Shown here piece by piece: positions 60,586 through 64,000 of a DNA stretch of 64,000 nt. Every line of letters begins with the position of its first letter. Position 1 is the stretch's first letter. The stretch is from positions 86,597 through 150,596 of the forward strand of contig JHWU01000009.1 of assembly GCA_000622025.1 (NCBI GenBank), read 5' to 3'. The notes below the pieces were generated by a model. That model was not told where the DNA came from and did no database searches. It saw only the letters and a program-made list of their open reading frames with translations. The stretch is from Lachnospiraceae bacterium AD3010. GTDB lineage: Bacteria; Bacillota; Clostridia; Lachnospirales; Lachnospiraceae. The translations under genes were made by a program, and so were the position numbers.

Positions 60586-60615
60586 TTGACATCTATAATT
60601 AAATAGTATACTATT
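60586..60615 (+). promoter_or_regulatory. TTGACA box and 14-base palindrome before the nuclease-like gene
   Basis: TTGACA (60586-60591), then AATAGTATACTATT (60602-60615), a perfect palindrome holding a -10-like TATACT. The spacer is only 15 bases. It may be a repressed promoter. Confidence 0.45.
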
Positions 60616-60728
60616 CCAATCATTCATTTTTCTTATAAGGCAATTCGCCTCGTTATTCCAATTTTATTAATCTTCTATAAATTGCTTGCCTGTACGGGCG
60701 CAAAATACGATAATGAAAGGAGTAGAAA

Positions 60729-61607
60729 TTGTCAGAAATTGCATATCAGAACAAAGACATTGCCAGTAAAGTCTTTGCAGAGAAGTTCAGGGATTTTTCC
60801 CTGAATGTGTACGGTATTAATCTTCCAAAAATTGTAGAGGTTCTTCCCACGAATCTGCCGGAGATATCAGCCAACGAGCTGAGGATTGATAACCTGTTCC
60901 TGCTTGAGGACGGCAGGATCGCCATAATCGATTATGAGAGTACTTACAAGAAAGGAAACCACCTAAAATATCTTGGATATGCGTACAGAGTGCTTGAAAG
61001 ATATTTTGGAGAAGACAAAATCGATATAGAGCTTGTCATGATAGTGATCTATACCGCAGATGTGACAAGAAATGAGGTTATGAGCAGTTTCAACGCTGGA
61101 ATGGTGACCATTACCGAGGTATCTGCTTTTCTGTCGGAACTTAAATCAGATGAAATCAGTAAAAGGCTTGATACCAAAATGAAATCAGGAGAAGATCTTA
61201 CGGATGAGGAGATAATGGAATTTATCATCCTTCCTCTTTCCTATAAAAAAGACCAGCAAAAAAAAGCCATAGAGGATACCATTAATATGGCAAAGAGAAT
61301 AAAGAATGAGGATACCATGGTTTTTGTGCTTTCAGGTATTCTGGTATTCTCAGATAAAGTAATTGACGATGAGTTTAGTAAAAAGACAAAGGAGTGGATA
61401 GCTATGACAAAGGTAGGAAGATTGTTTGCAGAGGAAGCTGAACAGAAGGCTCGGATAGCGGATGCAAAACGGCTTGTGAAAATGACAGAGGCTGTTGCCA
61501 GCTCAGATAGCATTTCGATTGAAAATGCTTGCATCAAGGCCGGAATAACCTTTGATGAATACAATGAAGCCAAAGCGCTATTAGATTCAGCTGCAATTTT
61601 GGCATGA
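60729..61607 (+). CDS. PD-(D/E)XK-like protein of unknown function
   Basis: A 292-residue protein starting at TTG 60729 after AAAGGAGTAGAAA. Residues 50-80 read ELRIDNLFLLEDGRIAIIDY then ESTYKKGNHLKYLGY, a possible PD-(D/E)XK core with Asp54, Asp68 and Glu70. The rest is helical, with TDEEIMEFIILPLSYKKDQQ typical of Rpn/transposase-derived nuclease proteins in Firmicutes. The C-terminus has an added helical segment. I do not know a named function. It is flanked by broken genes and toxin-antitoxin modules. Confidence 0.6.
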   Translation: MSEIAYQNKDIASKVFAEKFRDFSLNVYGINLPKIVEVLPTNLPEISANELRIDNLFLLEDGRIAIIDYESTYKKGNHLKYLGYAYRVLERYFGEDKIDIELVMIVIYTADVTRNEVMSSFNAGMVTITEVSAFLSELKSDEISKRLDTKMKSGEDLTDEEIMEFIILPLSYKKDQQKKAIEDTINMAKRIKNEDTMVFVLSGILVFSDKVIDDEFSKKTKEWIAMTKVGRLFAEEAEQKARIADAKRLVKMTEAVASSDSISIENACIKAGITFDEYNEAKALLDSAAILA

Positions 61608-61789
61608 ATTAAGAGTAAATAATTCTGTGTAAACCTCAAAGATTGATGTTGAATATCTTGATAAAGGTTATTGATCTGTAAGGTGCTTAAGGTTTTATGA
61701 TTCCTTTGTAGCTATATGTTGTTGTGGTTTTACATTTATTCCGTCGGTTCTTTTGCTTTTTAAGACTATTTGCAACCAAAGTACAACCA

Positions 61790-62092
61790 TTATCCTTGCA
61801 TCAGATTGTAAGGTCTAATATCGGAAATATCAACAATCTTACCTGATATCTTAAGCATATCCAAATCATACTGATTTTGAATATTCAACCAGAACTGCGG
61901 AGTAGTCCCAAAGTACATTGCAAATCTCATAGCCGTATCTGCTGTAATTCCTCTCTTTCCAGTTATGATATCACTAATCCTTGACTGCGGAATGTGTACC
62001 TCCTTGGCAAGTCTATATGCAGTTACATTCATTGGTTCCAGGAACTCTTCTCGTAATACTTCTCCTGGTGATGTAGGTTCTAAATCCATCAT
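61790..62092 (-). CDS. higA: HigA-family antitoxin
   Basis: A 100-residue helix-turn-helix protein: PTSPGEVLREEFLEPMNVTA is the typical HigA start, then YRLAKEVHIPQSRISDIITG and AMRFAMYFGTTPQFWLNIQN. I chose ATG 62092, since GGAGG lies just before it and after the toxin stop. It neutralises HigB and represses the module. Toxin first, antitoxin second is the usual higBA order. The gene seems intact. Confidence 0.93.
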   Translation of the reverse strand: MMDLEPTSPGEVLREEFLEPMNVTAYRLAKEVHIPQSRISDIITGKRGITADTAMRFAMYFGTTPQFWLNIQNQYDLDMLKISGKIVDISDIRPYNLMQG

Positions 62093-62105
62093 ATATGTCA
62101 CCTCC

Positions 62106-62387
62106 TTAGTGATAATCACCGATTTCTTCAATGATTACATTTCCGTTATTCCAATCAAAACAGATTCGATATTGATCATTTATTCTGATACTATGCTGCC
62201 CTTCTCGATCGCCTTTTAATTCTTCAAGGTGGTTCGAAGGCGGTATTCTCAAATCATTAATGTTAGCAGCCGAATGAATCATTACAAGCTTTCTTCTCGC
62301 TGTCCTCTGAATGTCATGAGGCAGCTTCGTCGAGAATTTCATATTCCATATTTTTTCGGCTTCTTTGTCATGCCATTCTGCTATCAT
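62106..62387 (-). CDS. higB: HigB-family mRNA interferase toxin
   Basis: A 93-residue RelE-fold toxin: KEAEKIWNMKFSTKLPHDIQ, RTARRKLVMIHSAANINDLR, IPPSNHLEELKGDREGQHSI, then RINDQYRICFDW. The key Arg and C-terminal basic/aromatic residues are present, and the length is normal, so this is the one toxin in the window that looks complete. It acts at the ribosome, cutting mRNA. The stop is 14 bases before higA. Confidence 0.93.
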   Translation of the reverse strand: MIAEWHDKEAEKIWNMKFSTKLPHDIQRTARRKLVMIHSAANINDLRIPPSNHLEELKGDREGQHSIRINDQYRICFDWNNGNVIIEEIGDYH

Positions 62388-62445
62388 ATGCTTCTGTTCT
62401 CCGTTAGTACTTCTGCTTTAAAGATATATCATTTTCATCACTGTG

Positions 62446-62586
62446 TCAAATAGTCTCAATTATTATTATCACCAGAGAAAAAAGTGCTTGACTTTTGCAC
62501 TGTTCACAGTATGCTGTGATCTCCGCGATACCTCGATCCAGGTGCTGCTCCCTCGTGCTTGTTCTGTGATAACCATAACGTTTCAT
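62446..62586 (-). pseudogene. Serine recombinase (resolvase) N-terminal fragment
   Basis: From ATG 62586, after AAAGGAG, the frame reads MKRYGYHRTSTREQHLDRGI, the start of the resolvase fold (YGY-R-ST-EQ-LDRQ with the catalytic Ser), and then loses similarity and stops at 62446. About 150 codons are missing. Confidence 0.65.
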
Positions 62587-62631
62587 AAAAATGTTCTCCT
62601 TTCTGTGAGTTTCTAAATCTATACACAAAAA

Positions 62632-62665
62632 TAGAGACCTCCCAAAATGGAAAGTCTCTACTTTT
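62632..62665 (+). terminator. Hairpin TAGAGAC/GTCTCTA with T-run
   Basis: Perfect seven-base stem, 15-base loop, followed by CTTTTT. ACTTTTTGGTAC is repeated at 62660 and 62710. Confidence 0.6.
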
Positions 62666-62735
62666 TGGTACCGTTTATCGGTATAAATTATTAAGTTCTA
62701 AAATGTACACTTTTTGGTACGACAGATTTTTTCTG

Positions 62736-63023
62736 TTAGATCTGCTGCTTCGGAACAAACTCTATCCTAAGAGCCATCCCCATACCATCAGCCAATCGCT
62801 TAAGTAAATTAACAGAAGGGTTTCTTGTACCGTTCTCCAATTTACTTATATCAGCCTGGTTGATTCCTGTACGTTCTGCCAACTCCTTTTGAGTAAGATT
62901 CTGGGATGTACGAGCATCAACAATAGCTCTGATCACATCCATTTCAGGCTGTATAGCTTCGTATTCCTTACGAAACTCTTCATCTTTCAGCTGCTCTGAA
63001 AGCATATCGTTTAAGGTTTTCAT
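62736..63023 (-). CDS. XRE-type helix-turn-helix antitoxin
   Basis: A 95-residue protein from ATG 63023: a helical start (LNDMLSEQLKDEEFRKEYEA), then an XRE domain, RTSQNLTQKELAERTGINQA followed by DISKLENGTRNPSVNLL. This is the antitoxin type that follows HigB/Gp49-like toxins. Its toxin gene upstream carries a frameshift. GAAAGGATGGG precedes the ATG. It may act as an orphan repressor now. Confidence 0.88.
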   Translation of the reverse strand: MKTLNDMLSEQLKDEEFRKEYEAIQPEMDVIRAIVDARTSQNLTQKELAERTGINQADISKLENGTRNPSVNLLKRLADGMGMALRIEFVPKQQI

Positions 63024-63025
63024 AA

Positions 63026-63375
63026 TCATCCCATCCTTTCTATATAATCAGTTCTTCGCTCCTTTGCCAGCCTTATCTCTTCTGGCGGAGTCTTTTGCGT
63101 TTTCTTCACAAAGCCGTTGGTCAGTATTATCTTACCCTCGTAGTAAAAGAAATATAACACTCTGATTATATTGTTCCCGACTTTACACCTCAATTCAATT
63201 ATTCCATCGTCAAGGTGCTTACTATAGGGCTCTCTCAATGTATTTCCCTTCTCTTGAAGAATAGATAATAAGCCGTACATTTTCGCTCTCATCTTAACAT
63301 CAAGGCCATTGATAAAATCCTCTACAGGAGATTCCCCGTCTTCTTTTCATATGCTATTACAGTGAACTCTGTCAT
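63026..63375 (-). pseudogene. Gp49/HigB-like toxin gene with a frameshift
   Basis: ATG 63375 starts MTEFTVIAYEK, the usual beginning. Near 63345-63352 one base is missing; the next frame gives SPVEDFINGLDVKMRAKMYG, the rest of the RelE-like toxin (KHLDDGIIELRCKVGNNIIR, VLYFFYYEGKIILTNGF, KKTQKTPP) to the stop at 63026. The length of 350 bases is not a multiple of three. A shortened form from an internal ATG (88 residues) lacks the first strand and is probably inactive. Confidence 0.8.
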
Positions 63376-63425
63376 ATGTCTTCCTCTGATTGTATTATAT
63401 GGCATATATGCCATACTGTCAACTA

Positions 63426-63545
63426 CTACCAATCTTTTGAAGAGATTGTCTCAAAACCACTAAATCCCATCAATTCAAATACTTTCTCTGGATGATCCTT
63501 ATTATTCTTTTCGATATCTCGCATCCTGTTGCGTTTTGCGGCCTC
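63426..63545 (-). pseudogene. C-terminal gene fragment next to the IS21-type end
   Basis: The frame AAKRNRMRDIEKNNKDHPEK then VFELMGFSGFETISSKDW stops at 63426. It reads like real coding DNA but has no start. Upstream, GC-rich repeats (CGGTCG, GGCCGATC) separate it from istB. The family is unknown. Confidence 0.4.
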
Positions 63546-63632
63546 CGGCGGTCGGTGGTGCGCTGTCCAGCGGTCGCGGTGCGGTTATAGAACGGTCGCC
63601 GGCGGTGATCACCGGCCGATCATTTCATATAT

Positions 63633-64000
63633 TTACTTATCTTCCTTCAGATTTATCATCACAGTGTAATGTTTTGTAGCCCGTTTCATTATCGCATCAG
63701 CTGCAATCTCATCATTCAGTATCTGAGCCTTCCAGTCGTTAGGTAGTCTCTGTGAGCAGATAATCGTGCTTTTTGTTGCTTCCTGCCTCTTGTTTAATAT
63801 CTCATGGATGGCTTTGATCTCATCCTCCTCGGTAAAGGAATGGAGGAGAAAATCATCCAGAATGAGCAGTTCTATGCTGCACAGGTGTTTCTTCCGGCTT
63901 CCGAACTTTTTCTTGTCGGTTTTTTTGAGGAGCATGAGGGTATCCATCAAGTCCTCCGTACAGAAGTATTCAACCCTGTAGTGTGAGCAGGCGCTTAATA
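63633..64000 (-). CDS. istB: IS21-family helper ATPase IstB, C-terminal part
   Basis: The frame continues beyond the window. It reads ACSHYRVEYFCTEDLMDTLM, then a Walker B ELLILDDFLLHSF, then IICSQRLPNDWKAQILND and EIAADAIMKRATKHYTVMIN, which is the C-terminal half of IstB, with the sensor Ser-Gln. IstB helps the IstA transposase. Walker A and istA would lie past 64000. A GC-rich stretch at 63530-63620 is probably the element's right end. Confidence 0.88.
   Translation of the reverse strand, partial: LSACSHYRVEYFCTEDLMDTLMLLKKTDKKKFGSRKKHLCSIELLILDDFLLHSFTEEDEIKAIHEILNKRQEATKSTIICSQRLPNDWKAQILNDEIAADAIMKRATKHYTVMINLKEDK

Noticed and set aside
60364..60627. 87-codon frame before the GNAT-like gene
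   Set aside because: Its second half is the Arg-rich out-of-frame reading of the GNAT-like gene, and it has no support.

Overview
The window reads as a chromosome segment of an anaerobic Gram-positive Clostridia, most likely a Lachnospiraceae (rumen or gut type). The evidence is the gene content (ferredoxin-dependent indolepyruvate oxidoreductase, clostridial-type FeoB with two FeoA proteins and a Cys-rich partner, ThiT, several acidic lipoproteins), strong AAGGAGG-type ribosome sites and moderate GC. No species can be named from the sequence alone.

Region 1 (1-30.2 kb) is ordinary core chromosome. It opens with the tail of a MetQ-type lipoprotein, then purC, a DUF6311-like membrane protein and an acidic lipoprotein. 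On the minus strand follows a probable operon: lipoprotein, sugar-binding lipoprotein, ileS, glgP and an aconitase-family hydratase. Next come a solitary adenine methyltransferase, and an iron locus (Cys-rich partner, feoB, feoA, feoA2) divergent from a DtxR/MntR-type regulator that is followed by a MATE exporter and an HD protein. A TPP riboswitch heads thiT, with the AmmeMemoRadiSam genes and a CapF-like cupin directly behind it. A DAHP synthase gene converges on an aromatic 2-oxoacid fermentation operon (iorA, iorB, paaK, ACT regulator).

Region 2 (30.2-43.1 kb) is a tRNA integration hotspot. After tRNA-Pro and tRNA-Gly(TCC), the 3' end of tRNA-Gly recurs three more times (31628, 34391, 41245), so several elements lie in tandem. 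The first interval holds prophage lysis fragments and a HEAAH zincin-like protein. The second is a graveyard of toxin-antitoxin modules (VbhA/Fic, AbiEi/AbiEii, RelB/RelE) in which every toxin gene is broken. The third is a compact 6.9 kb integrative element with a tyrosine integrase, HUH replication protein, small FtsK-like ATPase, 196-bp tandem repeats and a secreted transglutaminase-like cargo gene. A damaged IS3-family element follows and cuts a lipoprotein gene.

Region 3 (43.2-59.4 kb) carries an S41 peptidase lipoprotein, a FIST-domain hybrid histidine kinase, and a double-glycine-leader peptide gene facing a two-ABC NHLP-type exporter with a very short HlyD-like partner. Further on are an acidic lipoprotein, a TetR-type gene lacking its DNA-binding half, a coiled-coil protein, and a 776-residue protein with a PI3/4-kinase/HipA-like catalytic loop.

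Region 4 (59.4-64 kb) is a second accessory zone: palindromic repeat elements, gene fragments, a PD-(D/E)XK-like protein, one apparently intact higBA module, one antitoxin whose toxin gene is frameshifted, a resolvase fragment, and an IS21-type istB running off the end. The most notable points are the tandem att array, the repeated pattern of kept antitoxins and lost toxins, the kinase-like protein, the minimal NHLP export locus, and the thiamine-switch-controlled AmmeMemoRadiSam operon.
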